A stretch of 64,000 nt of DNA, from contig JAPQWV010000002.1 in the NCBI GenBank assembly GCA_027422505.1, positions 22,856,501-22,920,500 on the forward strand, in the 5' to 3' direction. The position numbers were made by a program, and so were the translations under genes. Below the pieces are notes generated by a model that worked only from the letters and a program-made list of their open reading frames with translations, did not search any database and was not told the DNA's origin. Source of the stretch: Craterostigma plantagineum. Its lineage: Eukaryota > Streptophyta > Magnoliopsida > Lamiales > Linderniaceae. Within the stretch, counting starts at the first letter, position 1. The number at the start of each line of letters is the position of its first letter. Positions 11,825 through 24,544 of the stretch are shown one piece after another.

Positions 11825-13863
11825 TGAAGATAAAAATGTGCCTAAAATGGGGGGTGAATAGGCTTATAAAAATTTTATGCTTCTTTTCACAAATGCTAAG
11901 TGTGGTGACTTAGATATGCCTACTGATGTATTGTGACGAGTATGCCTGATATATCCTAGTAACGTCGGATGTGCGTCGGGTCTGTCTCACAGCAATAAAG
12001 AAATAACTGAAAAGTAAATGCGAGACAGGATTTTTATAGAGGTTATATCCCTAACTGGGGTTTACTCCTCTCCTTGGGATTTGCTTCCCAAGAGTTTAAC
12101 CAATCACTATAATGCACCGTAGCTGGATACAAAACTGATTGGTTAGCCCAATACACAACCGAAACAAGTCGAACACTAGACACTACTAGGTTACCACACG
12201 CCGAGTTTCATTCTTCGTAATCTCCTTGATCCCGACAGACACAGCTCGCTACCGAAGGGCCCCCGGACTTGTCCTTCCCTTCACGTATGCGTAAACGTCG
12301 ACCTTGCCTCCTTGGTTGCTCACGTCCGAAGACAACACGTCCGAAGACAGAATATATGGCGTGGGAGGATGGAATAACAGAATGAATCACTCGCTCAGTG
12401 ATGGATACGCAAGTTAAAGCTCAGGTGGGCAGAAAGCTATCGCAAGTGGGAACTCGGGAATCTCTCAGTATGTTTCTGCTCAAGAATCTCTCGTAGGCTT
12501 ATATTCGCAAATTCTAAGTGCTTCGAAAGTCTGAAGTGCAGCTCATATATAATCCTTTTCAAATAGCACTTCACATGGAAAATCATATCAAACAATAATT
12601 ACCAAATCAAGCATAGTTCCCATGCAATTTTCGAGTCAATCATACCATTTAAAGCATAATTATTTTCCATATAAAGGCTCAATTTCGTTCTCATGCACAT
12701 TTAATCACTTCGCATATATTTACCATATCAGAACTTTCCATAAGTGATTCCCTGCTATCTGTTTCTGGTATAAATCAATCAAGACTAACTTTCGAAACAT
12801 AGCACATGAGATAGCATCACATCAGCACGTTTCCATGTACAGCTCATAGCATTTAATCAATATATTTACCATGTTCAGCACACAAATCAGATCGGAGCAT
12901 ACTTAATTCGATTTATCATATCATGGCAGAACTTTCCTTATTTCAGAGATCACACCCGTTATAGCACATACCATATTCGATTTCGCAAGTCCTAGCGCAT
13001 ATGTCTAAGTGTTCCAGAATCACAAAGCAGAGCATATGATATTTCCTAATCATAGATCATACATATTTGCTCCCCTTGCCTAAGTACAGTTATCTATATG
13101 ACATGTGGAGATATATCATGAATGAATTTGCTCCCCATGTCTAAGTGCACATATATCGTGTCATTTTCAAGGTTATATCATGAGTGCAAAATTTTAAAAT
13201 TACCCGTGAGTGTGCTCCCCCTGCCTAAGTGCGCATTTTCCAAGCATGATTCAAGCAATCACATAATCATCGCAGCAGGCACTTAGCACTTATCAAGAAA
13301 TCTCACAAACGTTAATTAGCGCAGATAAGTATCAGAGCATCACTGTAACAGAGCATAAGATCACGCATCGTAGTATTAAAGCATCACAGATATATCCTAA
13401 GATCAGAGCAAAATATCAAGCATCGCATAAGGGCGTCACAGATATATCAAAAGTGCAGCTATTCTATTCGTGATCTCACATATTCCATATCATTTATGCA
13501 GATGTTTCATGTAAAGCGTTCATGCATAAGAGCAAATATATTAGTGAAGTTCAGAAATTTTGCCAAGCTACATTAGTTTGCTCTCCTGTCTAAATGGGGT
13601 TATTCCAACTTTCAGAGCATAAATTCAAGGTTCCACTTATAGCATAGATAGATATCATATAGGCAAAAGTCAGAATTCACACACAATTATGCTCCCCTTG
13701 CATATGTGCAGATATTTTCATGCAAATTCAGTCAGCACACATAAGCACTAAGATATATCATAGGCGCATAAAAAGGAATATCACAGGCGCATAAAAGGAA
13801 TATCGCACGCACATCATTACTTCTAGGACAGTTCTTAGACCCCTATGTCATTAATTACTCAAA
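11825..13863 (-). repeat. 3' LTR of the 11.8-21.4 kb Copia (left LTR), boundary uncertain
   Basis: Positions 11825-12976 match 19700-20900 of the other LTR closely. The differences include about 46 bp missing here near 12652. Beyond 12976 the two copies no longer match. If the polypurine tract is the C run at 13866-13877 (GGGGGGGG on the minus strand), the LTR would end at ...ACTCA near 13863. However, 13060-13700 holds five copies of a GCTCCCCnTGyCTAAGTGC-like word, which resembles the G-rich repeats found between pol and the polypurine tract. The LTR could therefore end near 12976 with its U3 start lost. Confidence 0.6.
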
Positions 13864-14794
13864 TTTCCCCCCCTTCAGCATCAAAAAGGGATAGTAGGGC
13901 TTTAAGGCTGAAAACTTAGCGCAAAATTACTAAGAAGAATGAGAATGAAGGAAGGAATAACTTAACAGAAAACGTTCTCAAGGCTGGAATCACTGTTAGA
14001 TCTGGCAGATATCGCATATTTGTTCAGCTCCCTGTGATCTTATCAGAACTCTTAAAAGCTGGAGTATAACTTAGATGATTTTCAAGAAGAGAAACTGTGA
14101 AGTTCGAATTCTGAGGTAAGGAAGGAAGAAATATCTAGTGATAAAAAAAATGGCAATTATCCAAGAGATATAGTTTTCCAAAAATGAGATAGGATAAACT
14201 CGGTGTAAATAAAATTAAGAGGATATGGTTTTAGAACCGAAAATGGAAAGTGGAAACTGTCAATCAGTGCGTCAGGGATCTCAGGGTGAATGGACGGGAT
14301 CTCATAGATAAGGAAAAGATTTGACAAGGGCTGAATAAGAAGGATCCAAATTTCCTGAAATAACTTAGCGGCTGAAAGGATATCTACGAATATCTTCCTA
14401 AAGTAATTTAATCACATTCTAAGAATAGATCCAGAAAATTCAACATACCTGAAATAATTTATCGGCTGGAAAAGAAATCTCAGGTAGGATAATTACGAAT
14501 TTCTTCCTAATATAATCACACTTTAAGATAATATCTAAAGGATCCGAAATTCCTAAAATAATCTAGACAGCTAAAAGATGGTCTCAGAAATGGATAACTA
14601 TGAATTCTTCCTAAATGCGATCACAATTAAAGGATAAGATCTGAAATTCCTAAAATAATATAGGGGCTGAAAGGAGTATCTCAGAATAGGATTATTGAGA
14701 ATTCCTAAAATAAGATCTGAAAAATATTCTAAGTGCTGAATGAATATCTAAAGATTTCTACCTAAAGTAACATATCCTAGAGTAAATGGCAGAA

Positions 14795-17700
14795 TTAGGC
14801 TGATTTACTAACCTTATTTAACTCGATGACTCTTAATCGATCACGTATGTCGCAGAATCTTGCCTCAATTAGGGGTTTCGTGAAGATATCAGCGAGCTGA
14901 TCATTTGTTCCTACGAATTCCACACTGATATTCCCCTTCTGAACATGGTCTCGTATAAAATGATGTTTAACCTCAATATGCTTAGTACGAGAGTGATGCA
15001 CGGGATTCTTAGTAATACTAATGGCACTAGTGCTATCCCACAGAATAGGAATTTTGTCATAACCTAACCCGAAATCACTAAAGGTTTGTTTCATCCAAAG
15101 AACTTGTTGACAACAATTTCCTAAGGCCATATATTCAGCTTCGGTTGTGGAGAGGGCGACAGTATTTTGCTTTCTACTAGACCAAGTTACCAAGGAATTC
15201 CCAAGTAATTGGCAAGTTCCACTGGTATTTTCCTATCTTCCCTACAGCCGGCATAGTCGGCGTCGGAATATCCCATTAATGGGAAGTCATCCGTGTAAGA
15301 GTACCACAGACCAAAATTGACAGTACCCTTGATATATCTAAGTATCCGCTTGACTGTGGTCAAGTGAGATTCCCTAGGATCAGACTGATATCTCGAGCAC
15401 ATACCAACAACAAACATGATATCAGGGCGACTAGCAGTTAAGTAAAGAAGGCTTCCGATCATACCTCGATATTGTGTTTGATCAACCGGTGTACTTGACT
15501 CATCAATGTCTATTTTGGTGGTCTGATGCATAGGGGTGGAAATCGCTTTGGAATCACTCATCCCGAATTTAGTCAGCAATTCCCTGCTGTATTTCGTCTG
15601 GGATACGAAGGTTCCATTGTCAAGCTGCTTTATTTGCAACCCGAGGAAGTAGTTCAGCTCACCCATTAAGCTCATCTCAAATTCCTTCTGCATAGACTTA
15701 GAAAATTCCTCGCAGAGAAGGATCATCAACGTAGATTTGGACCAGTATCATGTGATCACCTTCATACTTAATAAACAGCGTGTTATCAATAGTTCCAGTC
15801 GAAAATCCTATGTCAATCAGAAACTTACTTAGCCTTTCGTACCATGCCCTAGGAGCCTGCTTTAAACCATATAATGCTTTGTTTAATTAAAAAACATGAT
15901 TTGGAAAATCTTCCCTAGCAAAGCCCGGTGGTTGTTCTACATAAACCTCCTCATTTATAAAACCATTTAAAAATGCACTTTTTACGTCCATTGAAAGAGT
16001 TTAAAACGTTTGAAGCATGCATATGCAAGTAATACACGTATAGACTCTAATCTAGCTACCGGAGCAAAAGTTTCATCGAAATCAATACCTTCCTCCTGGG
16101 AATAACCTTTTGCAACTAACCTCGCTTTGTTTCTTGTGACATTTCCGTGTTCGTCGAGTTTGTTGCGGAAGACCCATTTGGTTCCTATGATGGATTTTTC
16201 GTCTGGTCTTTTTACAAGTGTCCACACTTCGCTCTTTTCGAATTGAGATAACTCATCTTCCATGGCAGAGACCCACGATATATCTTCCAGAGCTTCATGG
16301 ACTGTATTTGGTTCCATCATTGAGAGCAGTACATTATGAGATTCCTCCGTATCTTGGTTTTGTGCAGTTGCTGGAGTTTTGATTCCAGATCTGATATTTC
16401 CTATTACTTGATCTGTTGGATGACTGGAAGCATGTTTCCATTTTCTAGGTTGCAGCTCCCCAGCTTCTGGTTCCACTGTTTCAACATTTTCATCTTTAGG
16501 AATATCTTCCTCACTTTCTTTAATATCCTGCAATTCTGCACAAGGCAAATCTATACCTTCCTCATCAGTAGCATCTGCGTTAGGCATCTCATCAAAAGTA
16601 ACATGTATTGATTCCTGAACAGTCAGCTTTCTTTTATTGTAAACACGATAAGCCTTAGACGTAAGACTGTAACCAAGGAATATCCCTTCATCAACCTTAG
16701 AGTCAAATTTTTCTCTATTATCTCTATCGTTCAAGATAAAACATTTACATCCGAACACATGAAAGTAACCTATATTTGGAGTTCTACCATGCCAGATTTC
16801 ATAAGAAGTCTTCTTTAATATCGGCCTGAGGAAGATACGGTTAGACACCGAACAAGCTGTACTAACGGCTTCCGCCCAGAACTGTTTAGGAATATCATAC
16901 TCATGTTACATAGATCTAGCCATTTCCTGTAATACCCTGTCTTACGTTCAACTACACCGTTCTGTTGGGGAGTTATAGGAGCAGAGAAATTATGACTATA
17001 TCCATACTGATCACAGAATGATGCAAACGACTTACTATCAAATTCCAGCCCGTTATCACTTCGTATCCTACATAAGTTCGTTTCTTTTTCATTTTCAAGT
17101 CTCTTTACTAGCGATGCAAAGCTATCTAATGCCTCATTCTTATGTGCAAGGAATATCACCCATGTATACCTGGAGTAATCATCAACGATGACAAAGGCAT
17201 ATCTTTTATCTCGCAGAGACATCGTCTGAACATGACCAAAAAGGTCGAGATGTAGCAGTTCCAGAGGTCTGGATGTGGATATCACATTCTTTGCTTTGAA
17301 CGATGTCTTGGTCTGCTTGCCCATTTGGCACGCCTTGCATGTTTTGTTCTTGACGAACTTTATGTCGGGAATACCTCGTACCAGTGCATTACTCGTCAGG
17401 TGAGACAGTAGTTCCATATTGGCATGTCCTAAGCGTCTGTGCCATATCCAGGTGTTATCCTGTGTCACTGCTAAACACTTGACATTCTGGTTAGTAATAT
17501 CATCCAGAGTAATACAGTAAATATTTCTATCCCTAGATGCACTAAACAATACCTTATTTTCATTTCTAACAACGCACTTATCGTTTTCAAACGTGACCGT
17601 ATGACCTTTATCACATAGTTGATTAATACTAATGAGATTATGTTCTAGATTCTTAACTAATCATACGTCATCTATAGTAGTATGTAAAGTGTTACCGATA

Positions 17701-17870
17701 GTTCCATCACCTATAACCTTAGCTTTTGTGTTGTCGGCGTAGGAGACATATCCTCCGTCATACGCTTTCACCGACACAAACTTACTGATATCACCTGTCA
17801 TATGGTGGGAACACCCACTGTCGAGGTACCACTTGTTCTTCTTACTGGATTTTCTTCTTTGTACCTGCAT
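14795..17870 (-). pseudogene. Copia pol (protease, integrase, RT, RNase H), frameshifted
   Basis: Minus-strand pieces follow Copia order. Protease: WYLDSGCSHHMTGD (about 17790-17835). GAG pre-integrase: WIWHRRLGHANMELLSHL. Integrase: DLFGHVQ, IVDDYSRYTW, RSDNGLEF and QQNGVVERK (17549-16815), then [13 protein letters not shown] and [28 protein letters not shown] and KARLVAKGY up to 15982, with the catalytic YVDD at 15722-15733. RNase H: GYSDADYAGC, STTEAEYMALG and DIFTKPLIEARF, ending at 14795. Frame breaks lie near 16815-16848, 15730-15982 and 15187-15193. An intact product would be a self-processing polyprotein acting in cytoplasmic particles and then in the nucleus. Confidence 0.9.
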
Positions 17871-17879
17871 GAATCAGTT

Positions 17880-19639
17880 CTTTTCTGAGGTGCCCAATTT
17901 TGATTGGGTCCTAAACGGTTAGCAGCGAAATAATTCATGTTAACACGTGGAATATCATGTATCACAGGCTGTGATCTCTCAGACACAGGCTGGCTAGAGT
18001 TAGAGACTTCAGGAACTTTCTTAGGTCTCCAGACATATCTAGATTTATCAGCTTTCTTCAAGAAACAATGGTTAGCATAATGACCAAGACGACCACATGA
18101 AAAACATTTAGGTTTCCTAACATTTTGTGGAGGTGCAGTGTGTTCATGTGTCGTGGAATATCCTAATCCTGTTTTCCCGATATGTGCAGGAATACTAAGT
18201 AACTTATCAAGATTTTGTTGTCCTTCAAGAAGTCTAACATTAGTACGTGATTTTTCTTCTAAGAAATCCTTAAGAGCAGACATGTCTTTAGATATATTCT
18301 TTTGCTTCCTAAACTTTTCGCAATTACACAAAGCCTTTTCTTTCTTAAGAGTCTCTAGCTCGGCTCTCAGGCGCTCATTTTCTAGATCCGTTTGATGCTT
18401 CTCTAGCTACTTCATCTCGCTGCCTAATTAGACCATTTACTTGTGAGTTGAGTGACTTAATCATTCTTTCTGCATTTTGAATTATTTCGAACATCTCTTC
18501 TTTTTCATCTACTTCAAGGGCTGAGGAAGCGTTATCATGGGATTCATCTTGCCTAGCATATAATTCATTCAGAAATAATATTTCTTAATAGTGGATGAAT
18601 CTGATACCTGATCATCATCCGCGGCCATGTAGGCGAGATCTTCCTCCTCTTCGCTCCCGGCCTCTTCCCAGTTTGTGACCATGGCCTTCTGCTTCTTTAT
18701 CTTTTTGTCACCATTTTCCATCGGGCAGTTTGAGGCAAAGTGGCCTGGCTTGTTGCACTTGAAGCATTTCTGTACATTGTTGTCGGATGACGATATTCCC
18801 TTGTTCCTAGGCTGGAACTTGGAGTTTCCCTTGAATTTCTTCTTAGCCGAAATTTATCGAATTTCCTGGTTAGCATGACGATCTGTTCCAGCAGGTCTTC
18901 CTCAGTTTCTTCTCTTCGCCCTCAGAATCGTTGTCTTGTTCAGTGTTAAAGGCGATGTTTGGTTGGTTTCGGACCGGTGGTTTTTCCTTGATGGAGATCT
19001 GAGTCATCTCGTAGGTGGTCAGAGATCCGATCAGTTCTGACACTGAAAGTTCGTCCAAGTCCTTTGCTTCGTAGATGGCAGTCACTTTAGGATTCCATTC
19101 TCTAGGAAGAGATCTTAGGATTTTCGCACCTTCTCACCATCTTCTATTTTCTTTCCCAAAGAGAACATTTGATTAATGATGTTCATAAATCTGGCATACA
19201 TGTGGCTTATGGTCTCGTTGTCCTCCATCTTGAACAGCTCGTATTGGTGAGTCAAGAGGGCTATCCTTTCTTGCACAACTCGAGTGGTTCCTTCATGTGT
19301 GACTTGAAGCATGTCCCACATATTTTTGGCAGATTCGCATGAGCTCACACGATTGTACTCTTCTCTTGTGAGAGCAGAAGCTATCATGTTTTTTGCTTTG
19401 GCATTTAGGGAGATTCCTCGCTTGTCTGCTATATTGTAATCAGGGCCTTTCTTTGAAGTTCCATCTTCGTTTATGGGAATGTAAGGTCCTGTTGCGATGA
19501 TATCCAACAGGTCGTAGTCTGTAGCGATCAGGAATTCCTTCATGCGATTTTTCCATATGGCGTAGTATGTCCCGTCGAAGAGTGGTGGCCTGGAATGGGA
19601 TTGTCCCTCTGCAAAAACATCAAAACTCGAAGAAGACAT
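17880..19639 (-). pseudogene. Copia gag with two zinc knuckles, frameshifted
   Basis: The start MSSSSFDVFAEGQSH at 19639 lies about 45 nt past the primer-binding site. The UBN2-type gag follows (PPLFDGTYYAIWKNRMKEFL, NMWDMLQVTHEGTTRV). The frame breaks near 19115. Text continues with AKDLDELSVSELIGSLTTYE and a first knuckle (CFKCNKPGHFASNCP, about 18730-18770). A basic coiled-coil-like stretch (18331 down) and a second knuckle CFSCGRLGHYANHC (about 18060-18100) come next. The long gag tail with a second knuckle is seen in Sirevirus-like Copia elements. Confidence 0.85.
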
Positions 19640-19699
19640 TAGATCTTTAACTCAGGATTGTTAGGCCCGTCGTTTGAGTAACCTGTCTCTGATACCAAA

Positions 19700-21408
19700 T
19701 GAAGATAAAAAAGTGCCTAAGAGGGGGGGTGAATTAGGCTTCTAAAAATTTTATGCTTCTTTTCACAAATGCTAAGTGTGGTGACTTAGATATGCCTACT
19801 GATGTTTGTGACGAGTATGCCTGATATATCATAGTAACGTTGGATGTGCGTCGGGTCTGTCTCACAGCAATAAAGAAATAACTGAAAAGTAAATGCGAGA
19901 CGGGATTTTTATAGAGGTTATATCCCTAACTGGGGTTTACTCCTCTCCTTGGGATTTGCTTCCCAAGAGTTTAACCAATCACTATAATGCACCGTAGCTG
20001 GATACAAAACTGACTGGTTAGCCCAATACACAACCGAAACAAGTCGAACACTAGACACTACTAGGTTACCACACGCCGAGTTTCGTTCTTCGGAATCTCC
20101 TTGATCCCGACAGACACAGCTCGCTACCGAATGGCCCCCGGACTTGTCCTTCCCTTCACGTATGCGTAAACGTCGACCTTGCCTCCTTGGTATTGCTCAC
20201 GTCCGAAGATAACACGTCCGAAGACAGAATATATGGCGTGGGAGGATGGAATAACAGAATGAATCACTCGCTCAGTGATGGATACGCAAGTTAAAGCTCA
20301 GGTGGGCAGAAAGCTATCACAAGTGGGAACTCGGGAATCTCTCAGTATGTTTCTGCTCAAGAATATCTCGTTGGCTTATATTCGCAAATTCTAAGTGCTT
20401 CGAAAGTCTGAAGTGCAGCTCATATATAATCCTTTTCAAATAGCACTTCACATGGAGAATCATATCAAACAATAATTACCAAATCAAGCATAGTTCCCAT
20501 GCAATTTTCGAGTCAATCATACCATATAAATCATGCTCTTAACAAATCATCACAACGGTCACATAGCACATTTAAAGCATAATTATTTTCCATATAAAGG
20601 CTCAATTTCGTTCTCATGCACATTTAATCACTTCGCATATATTTACCATATCAGAACTTTCCATAAGTGATTCCCTGCTATCTGTTTCTGGTATAAATCA
20701 ATCAAGACTAACTTTCCAAACATAGCACATGAGATAGCATCACATCAGCACGTTTTCCATGTACAGCTCATAGCATTTAATCAATATATTTACCATGTTC
20801 AGCACACAAATCAGATCGGAGCATACTTAATTCGATTTATCATATCATGGCAGAACTTTCCTTATTTCAGAGATCACACCCGTTATAGCACATACCATAT
20901 AAGAGCATCTTATCCACAAGATCAATCAAATCAAATCTTCCCTAAATATAATATCCAATCAGTATAAGGAAAGATATCAATTTAATATTTCACATTAAAT
21001 TCAGTGGAGAGCATGCACATAATCGTATAAGTGATTTTCATCCAGTAATAAACTAGTATCAACGGATATATCACTTTTCTTATATAAACAGCATATTTTC
21101 CATATATAGCTCAGTAGGATATCCCATGCATTATTTCCATATATAGCACAGAACGATATATCCTATCTCATGGAATGTCTATAACATGCGATCACCTAGT
21201 TCCATCAAATCATCACAGAATCACACGCAATTCAAATATTCAACCCTTAATCGATTTATAGCTCATAAACAATGCATGGTTGAATATTATCATGAACTTA
21301 GACATTTTATTTGTCCCAAATCGAATTGCTTATTTTATAGACCTAATGTCATTACAATTACATGGTCCATCAAAACTCTCTAACTCTCATGGACCAAAAA
21401 GGTCAACA
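19700..21408 (-). repeat. 5' LTR of the 11.8-21.4 kb Copia (right LTR)
   Basis: On the plus strand it starts TGAAGATAAAAAAGTGCC next to the primer-binding site and ends GGTCAACA at 21408 beside the ATTTG target duplication, giving TG...CA ends (1,709 bp). The first 1.2 kb matches the other LTR. The last 0.5 kb (20901-21408, the U3 start in reading direction) does not. Confidence 0.85.
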
Positions 21409-21839
21409 ATTTGGATAGCAAACAATCTTGTACTGAGTACCATATGGTGTCTATTTAGTAACAAAAGAAGTCGCAGAAGTAACACATCATTCAAAAATAA
21501 TACCGCTTCCTGCAACATCATTTGTTGATGTGTTATTGCAGGAAGCAGTATTATGTTTGAATGATGTGTTACTTCTGTGACATTATTTGTTACTAAATAG
21601 ACACCATATAGTACTCAATACAAGACTGTTTGTTATCCAAATGAAAGAAAGTGTTTTTTCAGCGCAAAGCTGTTATAATTGTCATATAGGGTTTATGGTT
21701 TGGGTTCAGTATTGTTTTTTACTACGACATCATTTGTTACTAAATAGACATCATATGGTAATCAATACAATACTGTTTGATATCCAAATGAAAGGAAGTG
21801 TTTTTTTCAGCGCATAACCGTCATGGTAATCTTTAGCGT

Positions 21840-22680
21840 TTCGATTGCCCGTGATCCTCTATTTGAACCCTGATGACCCCTTCTTGAACACTCCACCCGA
21901 CCATCTTCCCTGTTCCCCTAGACAGAAAATTCATCATTATAGGGAGCAAACTCCTATAATAGATTTATCAATTTCAATCTCGGAACGTGTAATAAGATCG
22001 AAACGCTAAGATTCGATCTTTTATAGAAGAACACTAATGGTCGTCGCGTCGGGTTAGGGTTTATGGTGTAATACAACATGGAAAACAGAGTAACTTTTAT
22101 TGCTAATTTAGTAACAGATTTTGTACTTTTAGTACCACTTTAGATAATCTAAGTAACGTTTCGACTTTATGTTGTAAAAAACAGTTCGATGGCAAAAATT
22201 ATCGAAACAGATCTGCTACACAAAATACCACATCAATACTTATGAGAAACAAAACAAGGTCTTAACAATCGACTGAGCTCGATCAGTGTGAAAAATGGGG
22301 TTCGATAGTCTGATGTAATAAATATGTCTGTTAATAACATTTTACTGTCGATACGTAACGTCTTATGACGTTAAAGTAACACTTACGATTTTTACGATAA
22401 CAAATCAGTATAACTGTGTAAATAAAACTGGCGTCAGATACCCATTCAGAAATCACTTTATTAAGGGTGATTTCGTCAAAACATAGTTTTGGGTCCTTTT
22501 TCACTAAATTTTTCAAAAAAACAAGGTCCTTTAAACTAAACAAAAAACTTGCAGGGCCTGATCTCTAATTTTAAATTCTGACAAGGCCTGACAAAAAATT
22601 TCCCCTTTAAATAAATATATCAATGATGAGAAAGAGAAAAAAAGTACTAACAGTGTTTGTACTTTATTTATATTATATAA
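21840..22680. other. Intergenic with repeat-derived text
   Basis: No gene is recognised. The part near 22480-22590 has the words GGGTCC, GGTCCTTTAAAC and GGGCCTGA. These recur at 32905-33015 in the same orientation and, inverted, at 11596-11700. Confidence 0.5.
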
Positions 22681-22925
22681 TATTCCCTCTGTCCCATTTG
22701 GTTTTGGACATTTGGAATATGGCATAGTTTTTAAGAAACTGAATATTTTAATAATATAATACAATTTAAAGGTAAAAAAATTATATATTTTGACACATCT
22801 TTTAAGCATATTTAATATTATTATGATTGTTTGTTATAGTTTATTGCTAAAATTGAAAATGTACAAAAGATAGCGGGACGCCCAATATAGTAAAATGTAT
22901 AAAAACTTTTGGGATGGAGGGAGTA
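22681..22925. mobile_element. Stowaway-type MITE (245 bp)
   Basis: The left end TATTCCCTCTGTCCCATTTG and the right end CTTTTGGGATGGAGGGAGTA are inverted copies of the well-known Stowaway terminus (TA-CTCCCTCYGTCCC). A TA lies at each edge, as expected for Tc1/Mariner-type insertion. The interior is AT-rich and non-coding. Confidence 0.92.
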
Positions 22926-22929
22926 TATC

Positions 22930-23896
22930 TTATGTGACTTGAGTGCCACGTGCATGTGCCCTTGTCCACCCACTTTAGCAAATTTAATGCTTACACGTAC
23001 GTATACACATTGTGTGCATGATATCATAAAAAAATTACAGATATCATTTAATATGTATAATACTAATAATAGTGTAACATTTAAGTAAACAAAAAAACAT
23101 AATAAGTATTAACCAAATCAATTATTTTGGATTAATCATGATAATTTAGAATTTGAATTTGGGTCTTTCTTATGAATCGCTCAGATATCGTGATGGAATT
23201 TATTGTTTGAATTTCCATATTCTGTAATCGAAATGATCTTAACTTAACCTATAAATATGTCAATCTATTATCATTACATTTCAAGAAAAACATGTAGTTA
23301 ATCAGTCCCATAACAAATAACATTATAGTATTGCATCCACAATTAATATTAGCACCGCCAATGAAGTGCAATTTAGTGGCATTTAATTCATAGTTCGAAC
23401 TATGAAACAAAGTTGCACTCAAAGCAACAAAGCTTTCAAAAAATTTAATAGTAGTTTTCTCTATTATAAATTATTTAAATTTTAACAAAGGAGTATTATG
23501 GGCCTATAAACATAATGATGCATCTATTATACGCCAACATGTTGTTGAGTCCATAAAGTTACAACATTTATAAAATTAATAATAAAATTTCTAGACGTGA
23601 TTGAAAGTACATGACAAATAAACAGAGATTAATATTCAATGAAAACTATGAGAACAACATTGAAAAAAATTGGAACTTGATCCATTGAACTTTGTCGGAG
23701 CTCGCGGTTAGGGTAGCTCGGTTCAATTGACATAGTAGCTATTTATAGTAGTACAACCATTGAATTTTTTTTTTCCTTTTGAATTTATTTTCTGTCTCAC
23801 GCAAACTTTACTTGTATCCAATATGACACTTTTGTTGAAATCCATAATATGTTATTAAATTATTAGAATAAATGCGCGCCTTGTACACAATTTCAA

Positions 23897-23934
<38 letters not shown>

Positions 23935-23940
23935 TAATAT
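22930..23940. other. Intergenic, AT-rich, no gene recognised
   Basis: The stretch is low in GC and ends in a TA-dinucleotide run (about 23908-23943). I see no coding signature. Confidence 0.6.
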
Positions 23941-23944
23941 ATAG

Positions 23945-24308
23945 TGGTTTGCTATGGTGCCCACCTACCGTGGGCAACCACCGTGAGCACTATAAGCAAA
24001 TCTCCCAATTGTTTGCTTTTTTCGATCCTCAACGACGCCAATACCTCCGTAAACCCTCTCATATCCATTGTTAACCTAAATCGCCATCTCCAACACGTCA
24101 ATTTTTAAGAAAATTCATTATTTTGCATTCACTTTTGACGAAGTACCTAGGTGATGATTTTCATAAAAATTAACGTATTGGAGATGGATATGAGAGGGTT
24201 TACGGAGGTATTGGCGTCGTTGAGAATCGAAAAAAAAGCAAACAATTGGGAGATTTGCTTATGGTGCTCACGGTGGTTGCTCACGGTAGGTGGGCACCAT
24301 AGCAAACC
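23945..24308. mobile_element. Long-terminal-inverted-repeat MITE (364 bp), possibly Mutator-type
   Basis: Two arms of about 160-180 bp pair almost base for base. The left begins GGTTTGCTATGGTGCCCACC and the right ends with its reverse complement at 24308. Both carry the CAACGACGCCAATACCTCCG word. The loop is only about 30-40 bp. The left arm has an extra stretch of about 19 bp (TTAACCTAAATCGCCAT region). The flanks are TA repeats, so no target duplication can be read and the superfamily stays open. Confidence 0.8.
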
Positions 24309-24544
24309 TCATAATATTATATATATATATATATATTATTATTTGGGCAGTCAATGGTGAAAGGCATGTATGTATGTAAAAGGAATCAATAGCCGTTCGT
24401 GGGTCGTGGAAGGAATCAGGGCAAGGCTATTACAGAGTCCACTCATTACTTATTGAACTTGACAAGTATGAATAATGATCTTGTAAGGAAGTATATCTAG
24501 TCTCGGATTCAATCAATATATGTGTGTATATATATATATATATA

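Larger units (their letters stand above)
11825..21408 (-). mobile_element. Ty1/Copia LTR retrotransposon, minus strand, degenerate
   Basis: Complete element with a 5-bp target duplication ATTTG at 11820-11824 and 21409-21413. The duplication is supported independently, because the uninterrupted arm of the foldback repeat reads TTTCATTTGGATAACAAAC across the same point. The 5' LTR (right) is 19700-21408. It is followed in reading direction by a primer-binding site complementary to initiator-Met tRNA (TGGTATCAGAGAC, minus strand, 19685-19697). Then come gag (19639 to about 17880) and pol (about 17870 to 14795) in Copia order: protease, integrase, RT, RNase H. Several frameshifts make it inactive. 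Confidence 0.92.
11596..22591. repeat. Foldback-like inverted-repeat element, split by a Copia insertion
   Basis: The inner arms are clear. The left arm is 11777-11824 plus 21414 to about 21520, and its reverse complement is about 21525-21683, with a short loop around the CTTCCTGCAA/TTGCAGGAAG hairpin. A second, direct copy of the right arm lies at 21724-21824. Outside these, text at 11596-11700 (TCAGGCCC...TCAGGCAC...GGATCAA) recurs inverted at about 22490-22590 (GGGTCC...GGGCCTGA...AAGGCCTGAC), suggesting longer outer inverted repeats. With the Copia element removed, the unit would be about 1.4 kb. No transposase is seen and I cannot name a family. Confidence 0.55.

Noticed and set aside
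23936..24317. A 9-bp target duplication proving a Mutator origin for the long-TIR MITE
   Set aside because: The flanks are TA-rich and the nine bases on each side do not match, so the superfamily cannot be settled.
24151..24360. A 69-codon plus-strand ORF
   Set aside because: It lies wholly in the right arm and flank of the long-TIR MITE and encodes nothing recognisable.
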